NCBI RefSeq assembly: GCF_013410565.1
Contig: NZ_JACCFO010000001.1
Location: 4,712,001 to 4,776,000 of the forward strand
Direction: 5' to 3'
DNA length: 64,000 nucleotides
DNA from: Streptomonospora nanhaiensis
GTDB taxonomy: Bacteria; Actinomycetota; Actinomycetes; Streptosporangiales; Streptosporangiaceae
A program made the translations under genes and the position numbers. Under the pieces are notes generated by a model, which had not been told where the DNA came from, ran no database searches, and saw nothing but the letters and a program-made list of their open reading frames with translations. Positions 46,110-58,050 of the stretch are shown here, one piece after another; position 1 is the first letter of the stretch; each line of letters opens with the position of its first letter.

Positions 46110-47084
46110 ATGTTCGCTATCACCGCCGCACGCATCGACAAGACGAACCCCCTGTCCGGTCTCGAAGCGGGTGAGCGTCCCGATCCCGCGCCGCCGGAGG
46201 GCTGGACCACGGTCACCGTGAAGGCCGCCGCGCTCAACCACCACGACCTGTGGAGCCTGCGCGGCGTGGGGCTGTCACCGGACCGGCTGCCGATGGTCCT
46301 GGGATGCGATGCCGCCGGTGTGGACGAGGACGGCAACGAGGTGGTGGTGCACGCCGTCATCGGCGACCCCGACGCCGGCGGCGGCGACGAGACCCGCGAC
46401 CCCCGCCGCTCGCTGCTGTCGGAGGTCCACCCCGGCACGCTGGCCGAAAAGGTCGCGGTGCCGCGCCGCAACCTCGTGCCCAAGCCGCCGGAGCTGTCGT
46501 TCGAGGAGGCGGCCTGCCTGCCCACCGCCTGGCTCACGGCCTACCGCATGCTGTTCACCCGCGCCGCGCTGGGCCCGGGCTCCACCGTGCTGGTCCAGGG
46601 CGCCGGGGGCGGTGTCGCCAGCGCCCTCATCCGGCTCGCGAGCGCCACGGGGCACCGGGTGTACGCCACGAGCCGCGACGCCGCCAAGCGCGACCGCGCC
46701 CTGCGCCTGGGCGCCTACGCGGCCCTGCCCACGGGCGAGCGGCTGCCGGAGAAGGTCGACGCGGTGTTCGAGAGCGTCGGCGAGGCCACGTGGGCGCACT
46801 CGGTGCGGTCCCTGCGGCCCGGGGGCTCGATCATCGTCTGCGGCGCCACCAGCGGCGAGGCGCCGCCGGCCGAGCTGACGCGGACGTTCTTCCTCCAGTT
46901 GTCGGTCATCGGCTCCACCATGGGCACCCGCGACGAACTCCGCCGCCTCACCGAGTTCTGCGCCCGCACCGGGGTGCGCCCCGAGATCGACCGGGTGCTC
47001 CCCCTGGAGCGCGCGGCCGAGGGCTTCGCGGCGATGGAGCAGGGGGAGCTGTTCGGCAAGGTCGTGTTCCGGGTCGGCTCCTGA
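46110..47084 (+). CDS. zinc-type alcohol dehydrogenase-like quinone oxidoreductase
   Basis: A 324-residue MDR-superfamily enzyme. ALNHHDLWSLRGVG near residue 40 and MVLGCDAAGV near 62 belong to the catalytic domain; VLVQGAGGGVASALIRLASATGHRVYATSR near 163 is the NADPH-binding Rossmann fold. The structural-zinc cysteines of true alcohol dehydrogenases are absent, so it fits the quinone oxidoreductase type. The ATG follows TAGGGT by exactly seven bases with no Shine-Dalgarno, so a leaderless message is likely. Confidence 0.9.
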   Translation: MFAITAARIDKTNPLSGLEAGERPDPAPPEGWTTVTVKAAALNHHDLWSLRGVGLSPDRLPMVLGCDAAGVDEDGNEVVVHAVIGDPDAGGGDETRDPRRSLLSEVHPGTLAEKVAVPRRNLVPKPPELSFEEAACLPTAWLTAYRMLFTRAALGPGSTVLVQGAGGGVASALIRLASATGHRVYATSRDAAKRDRALRLGAYAALPTGERLPEKVDAVFESVGEATWAHSVRSLRPGGSIIVCGATSGEAPPAELTRTFFLQLSVIGSTMGTRDELRRLTEFCARTGVRPEIDRVLPLERAAEGFAAMEQGELFGKVVFRVGS

Positions 47085-47267
47085 GCGGTGCCGCCGCGGG
47101 ATGAGCGGGGCGGCGGCCGCGCCCCGCCCGCACACCGCGCGGGCGGTCCCGCACGGCCCGGCGGCGGGAGCGCACGCGGCGGCGGGCGCCGTCCCAGGAC
47201 GGCGCCCGCCGCGTGCTCGTTTCCGCCTCCGCCCGTGGGCGGCGCCGAGGCGCCGCGCGGCGCGGGG

Positions 47268-48536
47268 TCAGCCGCCGGTGGACCCGTTGCCGCGCTCCTC
47301 GCGCCGCTGCTCGGCGTCCTCGCTGACGGCGGTGCCCCAGGGGTCGCCCGCGGGCGCGCCGGTGGCACCGGTGCCACCGGCGCCGGCCGGGTTCTCGGCG
47401 GGGCCGTCCTCGGCCGCGCCCTGCGCCGCTCCGGTACCGGACCGCTCCTGGGCTCCCTCGCCCACGGCGGTGCCCCAGGGGTCGCCCGCGGCCGTCTCGG
47501 TGGCGGAGGGGGTGCCCCCGTGGCCGGAGCCCGGCTGAGGGGCCTCCTCGCCCACCGCGGCGCCCCAGGGGTCGCGCGGGCCCGCCGCCGGTGTCCCGGC
47601 GCCGCCGTCGGGGGAGGAGTCCTGCACCGCCTCGGCCGCGCCGCCGGGCCGGGTGCCGCCCGCCGCGCCGGGGGCGCCCGCCGACCCCGGCGCGTCCGCT
47701 GAGGCCGCCGCACCCGCCGTGCCTTCGGCGTCCGGCCGGTCGGCCGTGCCGGAGGACTCCGGCGTGGACGCCCCTCCGGACTCGCGCGGGCCCCACGCCG
47801 CGACGTCGCGGCGGATGACCTCGATGGTGTCGTCCAGGATGCGCCGCAAATCGTGCGCCGCCGACTCGCCCACGTGGCCGGCCTCGCGCACCACGCCGCG
47901 CACCCGCTCGGTGAAGTCGCGCAGCGCCTCGTCGAACTCGGGGCGCTCGCTTGAGGAGCGCCTGCCCCACGGGCCGAACCCGGTGGCGAACCGCTCCCAG
48001 TCGCGGCCCCACCAGGTCCCGGAGCGGGTGCCCTGGCCGGTGGCCTCGCCCTCGCCCGAGGGCGACCCGGCCGCGCCCGCACCGGTCCCGGCGCCGGCCT
48101 GGGCGCCCGTGCCGGCGGAGTCCCCGGCGCGCCGCTCCTCGCCGCGCGGGCGCCGACCGGCCCCGGCGGACTTCAGATCCCGGCGCAGCGAGCTGATGGT
48201 GTGCCGGACGTCCTCCTTGACCGCCTGGGCGACGTCGCGCACCGAGTCGGTGATCTCGCGCTCCAGGTCGTCCAGGTCGGAGCGGCGGTTGCGCAGCTCC
48301 TCGCGGCCCTTGTCGGTGAGGCGGTAGACCTTGCGGCCGTTGACCTCCTCGTGGGTGACCAGCCCCTCCTCCTCCAGCCGCGCCAGGCGAGGGTAGATGG
48401 TGCCGGGGGAGGGGGAGTACACCCCCAGGAAGCGGTCGCGCAGCAGGCTGATGATCTCGTAGCCGTGCCGCGGGCTCTCGTCCAGCAGCTTGAGCAGGTA
48501 GAGCCGCAGGCGTCCGTGTCCGAAGATGGTGCTCAT
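47268..48536 (-). CDS. PadR family regulator with long repeat-bearing tail
   Basis: A 422-residue protein. The first 90 residues are a PadR winged helix: LYLLKLLDESPRHGYEIISLLRDRF, then SPGTIYPRLARLEEEGLV and a wing. A coiled-coil-like helix continues to about 120. The remaining 300 residues, unusual for PadR, are low-complexity with a second amphipathic helical part (about 195-245) and three copies of DPWG(A/T)AV followed by an acidic E-rich piece near the C-terminus. Its ATG overlaps the DUF4097 stop by four bases. Confidence 0.85.
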   Translation of the reverse strand: MSTIFGHGRLRLYLLKLLDESPRHGYEIISLLRDRFLGVYSPSPGTIYPRLARLEEEGLVTHEEVNGRKVYRLTDKGREELRNRRSDLDDLEREITDSVRDVAQAVKEDVRHTISSLRRDLKSAGAGRRPRGEERRAGDSAGTGAQAGAGTGAGAAGSPSGEGEATGQGTRSGTWWGRDWERFATGFGPWGRRSSSERPEFDEALRDFTERVRGVVREAGHVGESAAHDLRRILDDTIEVIRRDVAAWGPRESGGASTPESSGTADRPDAEGTAGAAASADAPGSAGAPGAAGGTRPGGAAEAVQDSSPDGGAGTPAAGPRDPWGAAVGEEAPQPGSGHGGTPSATETAAGDPWGTAVGEGAQERSGTGAAQGAAEDGPAENPAGAGGTGATGAPAGDPWGTAVSEDAEQRREERGNGSTGG

Positions 48537-49390
48537 GCGTCGTTCCCCCTCGGGATGGCGGCAGGGGCGTCGGGCTCGCGGCGGAGCAGCGCGACCGAGC
48601 CCGAGACGGTGGTGGTGGAGATCGCGGCGGGGTCGACACCGCCGCCGATCTTCCCGCTGAGCCCGCCGCGGCCGGGCAGGTCGCGCCGGTCCAGGGTGAA
48701 GTCCGAGGACAGCTTGCCGGTGGCCGAGCGGAGTTCGACGGCGGCCGAGGTCTCGGCGGGCACGCGCAGGGCGATCTCGCCGGAGATGGAGCCCAGCCGG
48801 ACCCGGCCCGACGGCGCGACCTCGACATCGGCCAGGAACGCGCCCGAGGCGGTCTTGCCGCTGAGGTCGGACAGCCGGCCGCCGGCGACCGCGACCTGCC
48901 CGTTGACGGTGTTGAAGCGCAGGTTGCCGTGGAGGTTGCGGGCGGAGACGCTGCCGGAGACGGTGTTGACCTCGACCTCTCCGCCGAGCCCGTCGGCGGT
49001 GATGTCGGCCGAGGCGGTGCGCAGCTGCGTCTTGGCGGTCAGCCCGGCCACCACCACGGGCGCCGAGAGCGTGGTCACCTCGACCGGGCAGTCGCGCGGC
49101 ACCCGCAGACTCACCGTGGCGGCGCGCCGGTTCACCCCCCGGTACCCCGACAGCTGCACCGGGCGCAGGCGCTCCAGCAGCCCGCTGCCGGTGAGGTCCT
49201 CATAGGTGACGGTGAGGATGCCCGCCTCCTGCGTGAGGAGCACCGGCTCGCCGACGATGTCGGAGACCTCCACGGTGACCGGGTCGTCCGTGGGCAGGAT
49301 GTTGACATGACCGCCGATGATACGGACGCGCAGCGCCACGATCCCGTCGAGGGTCCGTGTCGTCGGCTGGTCGATGGTCCAACGCGCCAT
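48533..49390 (-). CDS. DUF4097 family beta-strand repeat protein
   Basis: A 285-residue right-handed beta-helix-like protein of the DUF4097 family: short strand repeats such as TASADITADGLGGEVEVNTVSGSV and RLGSISGEIALRVPAET recur through residues 95-260. There is no signal peptide or membrane segment. Members are often encoded with PadR regulators, as here; the role is unknown. The ATG at 49390 has GAAAGG seven bases upstream, and the frame is open to 49423 without a ribosome site. Confidence 0.85.
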   Translation of the reverse strand: MARWTIDQPTTRTLDGIVALRVRIIGGHVNILPTDDPVTVEVSDIVGEPVLLTQEAGILTVTYEDLTGSGLLERLRPVQLSGYRGVNRRAATVSLRVPRDCPVEVTTLSAPVVVAGLTAKTQLRTASADITADGLGGEVEVNTVSGSVSARNLHGNLRFNTVNGQVAVAGGRLSDLSGKTASGAFLADVEVAPSGRVRLGSISGEIALRVPAETSAAVELRSATGKLSSDFTLDRRDLPGRGGLSGKIGGGVDPAAISTTTVSGSVALLRREPDAPAAIPRGNDA

Positions 49391-49430
49391 CGCGATACCT
49401 TTCGGCTCGAAGTGCTGATGCAACTCACGT

Positions 49431-49467
49431 TATGTCGCGAGTGCCGCCCTTTCAAGATATGTCGCGA
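49431..49467. promoter_or_regulatory. direct repeats TATGTCGCGA before the DUF4097-padR operon
   Basis: Two identical TATGTCGCGA decamers (49431-49440 and 49458-49467) lie 27 bases apart, 41 bases before the start codon. The upper one overlaps a minus-strand TATCTT -10 candidate. Repeated sites at this place suggest autoregulation by PadR. The rest of the 266-base gap shows no gene. Confidence 0.55.
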
Positions 49468-49606
49468 TTCTTCGGGGGTCGACCAGGGATGACCCGGAGC
49501 ACCGCCGGGGGTGGGGAGGGGCGGCCGCCGCCCGGTCCGAGCCGGAGGACCCCCTCCGGCCGCACCGCCTCCGGGGGCGGCGGGCGCCGACCGGCGCCGT
49601 ACGCGG

Positions 49607-49638
49607 AGCGGGCCCCGGGCGTGTGCCCGGGGCCCGCT
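49607..49638 (-). terminator. hairpin after DUF6104 gene
   Basis: AGCGGGCCCCGGGC (49607-49620) and GCCCGGGGCCCGCT (49625-49638) form a perfect 14-bp stem with loop GTGT, 18 bases past the DUF6104 stop. Confidence 0.75.
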
Positions 49639-49656
49639 CAGGGGTGGGAAAAGCCG

Positions 49657-49845
49657 TCAGTCCTCAAGGTCGTCGACGTCGTCGTCGAGGCGGGCCAGCC
49701 AGGTGGCGAGCCGCTCCACGGGGGTCTCGAACTCGGGGTGGAGGTCGGTGAAGACGCGCAGCTGCTCCGCGAGCCAGGCCAGGGTGACCTCGTCCTCGCC
49801 GCGGCGCTGCTCCAGCTCCTCGATTCCACGGTCGGTGTAGTACAT
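49657..49845 (-). CDS. DUF6104 family small protein
   Basis: A 62-residue acidic protein, MYYTDRGIEELEQRRGEDEVTL at the start and a helical LATWLARLDDD end. It resembles short actinobacterial proteins annotated DUF6104 and found next to kgd, as here. No function is known. The hairpin between it and kgd suggests it has its own transcript. Confidence 0.8.
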   Translation of the reverse strand: MYYTDRGIEELEQRRGEDEVTLAWLAEQLRVFTDLHPEFETPVERLATWLARLDDDVDDLED

Positions 49846-49865
49846 CGCGCTGTCCTGTCGCCGGT

Positions 49866-49900
49866 GGCCGGCCCCGGACGGGACGTCCGCGGGGCCGGCC
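49866..49900 (-). terminator. hairpin after kgd
   Basis: GGCCGGCCCCGGACG (49866-49880) pairs with CGTCC plus GGGGCCGGCC (49884-49900) around a 3-base loop and a 2-base bulge, 39 bases past the kgd stop. Confidence 0.65.
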
Positions 49901-49938
49901 GGGCAGCCCGCGGGCGCCCGGCCGGCCCGGTGCGGAGG

Positions 49939-52900
49939 TCAGTCCGCCGGGGGGAACACCGTGTTGATGAGGGCCTGCTGCTCGACGTCGTGGCGCTTGC
50001 CCGAGCCCGCGGCGGGCGCCGAGCTGGCCGGGCGCGAGACCCGGGTGAACGGGCGGTCCAGCTGCTCGGAGAACACCAGGGCCACGAACGGCCAGGCGCC
50101 CATGTTGGCGGGCTCCTCCTGGACCCACAGCACCTCGCCGGCGTTGGGGTAGGCCGACAGCACCTGGCGGATCTCGTCGATCGGCAGCGGGTACAGGCGC
50201 TCCACCCGCACCAGGGCGGTGGTGGTGTCGCCGGTGCGCTGCCGGGCGGCGGCCAGTTCGTAGTAGACCTTGCCCGAGCACAGCACCACGCGGCGCACGG
50301 CCTTGGGGTCGACCCCCGACGGGTCGGGGATGACCGGCTGGAACGCGCCCGACGTGAAGTCGCTGACGGGCGAGGTGGCGGCCTTCAGGCGCAGCATGAC
50401 CTTGGTCGTGAAGACGATCAGCGGCCGGCGGTACTGCGACTTCACCTGCCAGCGCAGCAGGTGGAAGTAGTTGGCCGGCGTGGTCGGCAGCGCGACGGTC
50501 ATGTTCTCCTGCGCGCACAGCTGCAGGAACCGCTCGATGCGGGCCGAGGAGTGGTCGGGGCCCTGGCCCTCGTACCCGTGCGGCAGCAGCAGCACCACGC
50601 TGGAGCGCTGGCCCCACTTCTGCTCGCCGGCGCTGATGTACTCGTCGATGACGGTCTGGGCGCCGTTGACGAAGTCGCCGAACTGGGCCTCCCACGCCAC
50701 CAGGGCGTCGGGCCGCACCACGGAGTAGCCGTACTCGAAGCCCAGCGCCGCGTACTCGCTGAGCAGGGAGTCGTGCACGTAGAACTTCGAGGTGCCCTTG
50801 TCGAACTTCTTCAGCGGGGTGTGGACCTCGCCGGTCTTGCGGTCGACCAGGGCGGCGTGCCGCTGGCCGAACGTGCCGCGCCGGGTGTCCTGGCCGACCA
50901 GGCGCACCGGGTGCTCCTCGATCAGCAGGGAGCCCATCGCCAGCATCTCGCCGGTGGCCCAGTCGAGGGCGTCGTCCTCGACCATCTGCGCGCGCCGCTC
51001 CAGCTGCGGCTTGAGGCGCGGGTGCACCGTGAAGCCCTCGGGCAGGCTGACCTGGGTGTCGATGACCTGCTTGACGACCTCGGCGCTGATGGCGGTGCCC
51101 ACGGCCGCGTGGTCGATGCGGACCTCGTCGAAGACCTCGGGCTTGATCACCGCGCCCGGCTCGACCGGCTTGCGCACGGCCTCGCGGGTCTCGGTGAAGG
51201 CGCGCTCCAGCTGCTGCTGGTAGTCGCGCAGCGCCTGCTCGGCCTCCTCCAGCGTGATGTCGCCCCGCCCGATCAGCGCCTCGGTGTAGAGCTTGCGCGT
51301 GGACCGCTTGGAGTCGATCACGTCGTACATCAGCGGCTGGGTGAACGCCGGGTTGTCGCTCTCGTTGTGGCCGCGGCGGCGGTAGCACACGAGGTCGATG
51401 ACGACGTCCTTGTTGAACGTCTGCCGGTAGTCGAACGCCAGCTGGGCCACCCGGACGACGGCCTCGGGGTCGTCGCCGTTGACGTGGAAGATCGGCGCCT
51501 GCACCATGCGGGCGACGTCGGTGGCGTAGACGCTGGAGCGGCTGTCGGCCGGCGAGGTGGTGAAGCCCACCTGGTTGTTCACGATGACGTGCACCGTGCC
51601 GCCGGTGCGGTAGCCGCGCAGCTGCGACAGGTTGAGGGTCTCGGCGACCACGCCCTGCCCGGCGAACGCGGCGTCGCCGTGCACCAGCAGCGGCAGGACG
51701 GTGAACCCGTGCGGGCCCTTGTCCAGCACGTCCTGCTTGGCGCGGACGATGCCCTCGGCGACCGGGTCGACGGTCTCCAGGTGGCTCGGGTTGGCCGCCA
51801 GCGAGATCGCGATCTTCTCGCCGTCGGGGGTCTCGAACGTGCCCTCGGTGCCCAGGTGGTACTTGACGTCGCCCGAGCCGTGCGCGCTGCGGGGGTCGAG
51901 GTTGCCCTCGAACTCGCCGAAGATCTGGGCGTAGGACTTGCCGCAGATGTTGGCGAGCACGTTCAGCCGGCCGCGGTGGGCCATGCCGATGACGACCTCG
52001 TCCAGCTCGGCCTTTGCCGCGCGGGTGATCACGCCGTCGAGCAGCGGGATCAGGGACTCGCCGCCCTCAAGCGAGAACCGCTTCTGGCCGACGTACTTGG
52101 TCTGCAGGAAGGTCTCGAACGCCTCGGCGTTGTTCAGCCGGCGCAGGATGTGCAGCTGCTCGTCGCGGCTGACCTTCTCGTGCTCGCGCTCGACATGCGC
52201 CTGGATCCACTCCCGCTCTTCGGGGCTCTGGATGTGCATGTACTCGATGCCGACGGTGCGGCAGTAGGTGTCGCGCAGCACGCCGAGCACGTCGCGCAGC
52301 TTCATGACCGGCTTGCCGCCGAACCCGCCGGTGGGGAACTCGCGCTCCAGGTCCCACAGGGTCAGCCCGTGCTGGAGGATGTCCAGGTCGGGGTGGCGGC
52401 GCTGGTGGTACTCCAGCGGGTCGGTGTCGGCCATGAGGTGGCCGCGGACCCGGTAGGCGTGGATCAGCTCCTGGACCCGGCTGGCCTTGTCGAGCTGGTT
52501 GTGGCCGGTGACCGCGATGTCCTGGACCCAGCGCACCGGCTCGTAGGGCAGCCGCAGCGACCGGAAGATCTCGTCGTAGAAGCCGTCCTCGCCCAGCAGC
52601 AGCTGGTGGATGCGGCGCAGGAACTCGCCCGACTGGGCGCCCTGGATGATCCGGTGGTCATAGGTGGAGGTCAGCGTCATGACCTTGCTGACCGCCAGGT
52701 TGTTCAGGGTCTCCGGCGCGGCGCCCTGGAACTCGGCGGGGTACTCCATGGCGCCCACGCCCAGGATGACGCCCTGGCCGGGCATCAGGCGCGGCACCGA
52801 GTGCACCGTGCCGATGCCGCCGGGGTTGGTCAGGCTGATGGTGGTGCCCTGGAAGTCGGCGACCGTCAGCTTGTTCCCGCGGGCCTTGCGGACGAGGTCC

Positions 52901-53637
52901 TCGTAGCCGTTCCAGAACTCCTTGAAGTCCATGGTGTCGGCGGCCTTGATGCTGGGCACGACCAGCTGCCGCGAACCGTCGGGCTTCTGGAGGTCGATGG
53001 CCAGGCCGAAGTTGACGTGCTCGGGCTTTGCCACGCCCGGCTTGCCGTCGACCTCGGTGTAGGAGTAGTTCATCTCCGGCATCGACTCCAGGGCCTTCAC
53101 CATGGCGTAGCCGATGATGTGGGTGAAGGACACCTTGCCCCCGCGGCCGCGCCGCAGGTGGTTGTTGATGACGATGCGGTTGTCGAACAGCAGCTTCACC
53201 GGCACCGCGCGCACGCTCGTGGCGGTGGGCAGGGTGAGGCTGGACTCCATGTTGGTCGCCGTGCGGGCCGCGGCGCCGCGCAGGCGCTCCTCGGTCACCT
53301 TCAGCGCTTCGTCGACCGGCTTGCCGGACTCCGCGGCCGGCGCGGCCTTGGCCTTGCCGTTGGCGGAGCCGCCGGACGCGGCAGGGGCCCCGGCGCCGCC
53401 GGACGGCGCGCCCTTGGCGGCGCTGTCAGCGCCCTTGGCGGCCGGGGTGCCCGTGGCCGACGCACCCTTGCCGGCTCCGTTGTTCTTCTGGGGAACGCCG
53501 GACTTGTAGTCGGCGAAGAAGTTCCACCATGCCTTGTCAACGGAGTTGGGGTCGTTCAGGTACTTCTCGTACAGCTCCTCGACCAGCCACTCGTTGGGGC
53601 CGAAATCTGTCAGGGGTTGAGACGCCTCAGACGACAC
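49939..53637 (-). CDS. kgd: multifunctional 2-oxoglutarate dehydrogenase/decarboxylase Kgd
   Basis: A 1232-residue actinobacterial fusion. Residues 1-45 ([16 protein letters not shown]...WWNFFADY) are the E1-type N-terminal helix; 50-100 an Ala/Gly/Lys linker; about 105-350 an E2-type acyltransferase domain with catalytic H328 in DHRIIQG; the rest is the ThDP E1o domain with GMAHRGRLN and the [11 protein letters not shown] segment. It feeds the TCA cycle. In relatives an FHA protein (GarA/OdhI), absent from this window, inhibits it. I chose the GTG at 53637, where similarity begins; the frame runs on to 53730. Confidence 0.95.
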   Translation of the reverse strand: MSSEASQPLTDFGPNEWLVEELYEKYLNDPNSVDKAWWNFFADYKSGVPQKNNGAGKGASATGTPAAKGADSAAKGAPSGGAGAPAASGGSANGKAKAAPAAESGKPVDEALKVTEERLRGAAARTATNMESSLTLPTATSVRAVPVKLLFDNRIVINNHLRRGRGGKVSFTHIIGYAMVKALESMPEMNYSYTEVDGKPGVAKPEHVNFGLAIDLQKPDGSRQLVVPSIKAADTMDFKEFWNGYEDLVRKARGNKLTVADFQGTTISLTNPGGIGTVHSVPRLMPGQGVILGVGAMEYPAEFQGAAPETLNNLAVSKVMTLTSTYDHRIIQGAQSGEFLRRIHQLLLGEDGFYDEIFRSLRLPYEPVRWVQDIAVTGHNQLDKASRVQELIHAYRVRGHLMADTDPLEYHQRRHPDLDILQHGLTLWDLEREFPTGGFGGKPVMKLRDVLGVLRDTYCRTVGIEYMHIQSPEEREWIQAHVEREHEKVSRDEQLHILRRLNNAEAFETFLQTKYVGQKRFSLEGGESLIPLLDGVITRAAKAELDEVVIGMAHRGRLNVLANICGKSYAQIFGEFEGNLDPRSAHGSGDVKYHLGTEGTFETPDGEKIAISLAANPSHLETVDPVAEGIVRAKQDVLDKGPHGFTVLPLLVHGDAAFAGQGVVAETLNLSQLRGYRTGGTVHVIVNNQVGFTTSPADSRSSVYATDVARMVQAPIFHVNGDDPEAVVRVAQLAFDYRQTFNKDVVIDLVCYRRRGHNESDNPAFTQPLMYDVIDSKRSTRKLYTEALIGRGDITLEEAEQALRDYQQQLERAFTETREAVRKPVEPGAVIKPEVFDEVRIDHAAVGTAISAEVVKQVIDTQVSLPEGFTVHPRLKPQLERRAQMVEDDALDWATGEMLAMGSLLIEEHPVRLVGQDTRRGTFGQRHAALVDRKTGEVHTPLKKFDKGTSKFYVHDSLLSEYAALGFEYGYSVVRPDALVAWEAQFGDFVNGAQTVIDEYISAGEQKWGQRSSVVLLLPHGYEGQGPDHSSARIERFLQLCAQENMTVALPTTPANYFHLLRWQVKSQYRRPLIVFTTKVMLRLKAATSPVSDFTSGAFQPVIPDPSGVDPKAVRRVVLCSGKVYYELAAARQRTGDTTTALVRVERLYPLPIDEIRQVLSAYPNAGEVLWVQEEPANMGAWPFVALVFSEQLDRPFTRVSRPASSAPAAGSGKRHDVEQQALINTVFPPAD

Positions 53638-54419
53638 GGCGGAGATCGCCCTCTTCCGCAGCTCGCTTGTGAATGTGTGTATACCGAGATGGCCGCTACT
53701 CAGGGCGGGCTCAAGGTGTGACGGCTCCACAAGGCCGCCGGGACACGCGCCCGGGTCAGCAATCTCGGGTAACAGGCTACTTGTCCAGGCACGGCAATGG
53801 GGAACCGAGACCGGTACCGGACTGGGAGATACCTAACAATCCTTCACACGCCGATGAACGCGGCTTGACCGCCGGCGGACCTCCGCGTGACCTGCCAAGC
53901 ACCGGGGCGACGGTGAAAGGACAGGTCAGGGCGGGGTCCGCGGCGGCGGGCCGCCGCCGCGGCCGCGGGGGTGACCGACGGCCGGTGCCGCACACCATGC
54001 CCGCTCGCCGCGCCCCTCAACCCTCCCCGCGGGGCGGATTCCGCCGCGGTTTCGCCCGGGGCCGCGCCGTGGCCCGCCGGGAACCGGTCCGCGGGCGGCC
54101 GCGTCTCACGTCATGTGCGCGGTCCGGACAGGACGGCTGGTTCCGAGTCCGGCGGAACACGGGGGTTTCGCCGGGCGAGGGGGCAGGTCCGGACCGCGCC
54201 CCGCGCTTACCCGGGCCCGCCGGGCCGGGCGGGAACGGGCGCCCGGCGTGGCGCCGCCCCTCCGGGCGTGTCCGCCGCGCCGCGCGACGTAGGGTGACCG
54301 CCGGGGACCCCCGGCCCCCGCTGGGAGACCGGCGGCCGAACGGGGTAGGAAACACGTGTGCGCCGGACGGACTCCCGACCCCCCTCATACGGCGCCCAAC
54401 GCACCACTGGAGGAAGACA
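53638..54419. other. large intergenic region upstream of kgd
   Basis: A 782-base divergent gap. It must hold the kgd promoter (a GTATAC block near 53678-53684 is a candidate -10) and that of the SDR gene. An AT-richer patch lies at 53820-53850; the rest is Gly/Arg/Pro-codon-like GC-rich sequence whose long open frames have no ribosome site or family similarity. I see no gene. Confidence 0.5.
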
Positions 54420-55337
54420 ATGCCGGAGCTGCGCTTCGACGGGCGTGTCGCGATCGTCACGGGCGCGGGCCGGGGCCTGGGCCGCGCGCACGCCGTCGAG
54501 CTGGCGCGGCGGGGTGCCAAGGTGGTCGCCAACGAGTCCGGCGGCTCCTCGCCCGACCCCGGTACCGCCGACACCGCCGCCGAGTCCGTGGAGTCCACCG
54601 CCGAACGCGTCCGCGCCAAGGGCGGCACCGTGACGGTCAGCACCGACGACATCACCACCGAGGACGGCGCCCAGGCGCTCGTCGAGACCGCGCTGGACAC
54701 CTACGGCCGGGTCGACATCGTCGTCAACAGCGCCGGGATGCTGCGCGACCGCGCGTTCGTCAACCTCGGCACCGCCGACTGGGACACCGTCGTGGGCGTG
54801 CACCTGCGCGGCACCTTCCTCGTCACCCGCGCCGCCTTCGGCCACATGCGCGGCAACGGCTACGGCCGCATCGTCAACACGACCTCGCCCTCGGGGCTGT
54901 TCGGCAACTTCGGGCAGAGCAACTACGCCGCCGCCAAGATGGGCGTCATCGGGCTCACCAAGACCCTGGCCATCGAGGGCGCCAAGTACGACATCACCGC
55001 CAACGCCATCGCGCCCGTCGCCTACAGCCCCGAGGCCAAGGGCCTGTACCCGGCCGGTGCCGAGACCCTGCTCAGCCCCGAGCGCGTCACCCCGGCCGTG
55101 GTCTGGCTGGTCCACGAGGACTGCGAGACCACCGGCGAGGTCTACTCGGTGGGCGGGGGCCGGGTGGCCCGCGTGTTCGTCGCCGAGGGCCCCGGCGCCG
55201 CGCTGGGCGAGGGCAGCGCCGAGGACCTGCGCGACCTGTGGCCCGACGTCAACGCCGAACGCCCCTACGTGGTGCCGCGCGACCTCGGCGAGCAGACCCG
55301 CGCCTACCTGGCCGAGATCATCGGCCGTCCGGTCTGA
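54420..55337 (+). CDS. short-chain dehydrogenase, 17-beta-HSD type 4-like
   Basis: A 305-residue SDR. VAIVTGAGRGLGRAHAVELARRGAKVVANE (from residue 9) is the NAD-binding turn, NSAGMLRD near 103 supplies the conserved Asn-Ser-Ala-Gly, and S plus YAAAKMG near 168 complete the catalytic triad. The long first loop with GGSSPDPGTADTAAE is typical of the (3R)-hydroxyacyl-CoA dehydrogenase/HSD17B4 group. GGAGGA lies before the ATG at 54420. Substrate unknown. Confidence 0.9.
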   Translation: MPELRFDGRVAIVTGAGRGLGRAHAVELARRGAKVVANESGGSSPDPGTADTAAESVESTAERVRAKGGTVTVSTDDITTEDGAQALVETALDTYGRVDIVVNSAGMLRDRAFVNLGTADWDTVVGVHLRGTFLVTRAAFGHMRGNGYGRIVNTTSPSGLFGNFGQSNYAAAKMGVIGLTKTLAIEGAKYDITANAIAPVAYSPEAKGLYPAGAETLLSPERVTPAVVWLVHEDCETTGEVYSVGGGRVARVFVAEGPGAALGEGSAEDLRDLWPDVNAERPYVVPRDLGEQTRAYLAEIIGRPV

Positions 55338-55551
55338 CCGGCCGGCCCCGCCTCCGGCACCCGGCCGCCCCGGCCCCCGCGCGCGAAAGCTCGGCCGCCG
55401 CGCACGTGTGCACAGTGGAACGCAACCTCGTGCCCGGGTGCGCCGCCGGATCTGCGCGCCGCCACGCGTTCCACCCCCCGGCCGCCCCCGGCGCTTCTAG
55501 CATGACGCGCAGACACAGGCGGTCCGGGCGGCGCGAAGGGGGAGGGGCGGG

Positions 55552-57829
<2,278 letters not shown>

Positions 57830-58050
57830 GGACCCGCGCACCCGCCCGCCGGCGGGCGCGAACCGGGCCGCCGGGTGCCGGGGTGACCGGGTGGCCGGGT
57901 CGTCCGACCGGGCCGCCGGGCCGCCCCGCGCGGGGCCGGCGGGACCGGTGCGCCGCCTGGGGCGCACGCGCCCGGATTGGCGCCCCCACCGGCCGATCCG
58001 CGTCCGCGATCCCGTATCCCCGCGCGGGCGCTTCGGGGAGAATGGCCGCC

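Noticed and set aside
49357-53721. 1454-codon open frame on the plus strand opposite kgd
   Set aside because: It is the antisense shadow of Kgd, with His/Val/Gln/Leu-rich composition typical of such frames. The minus strand has all Kgd motifs.
54017-54700. 227-codon minus-strand ORF upstream of the SDR gene
   Set aside because: Half of it is antisense to the SDR gene and the rest lies in GC-rich sequence without a ribosome site.
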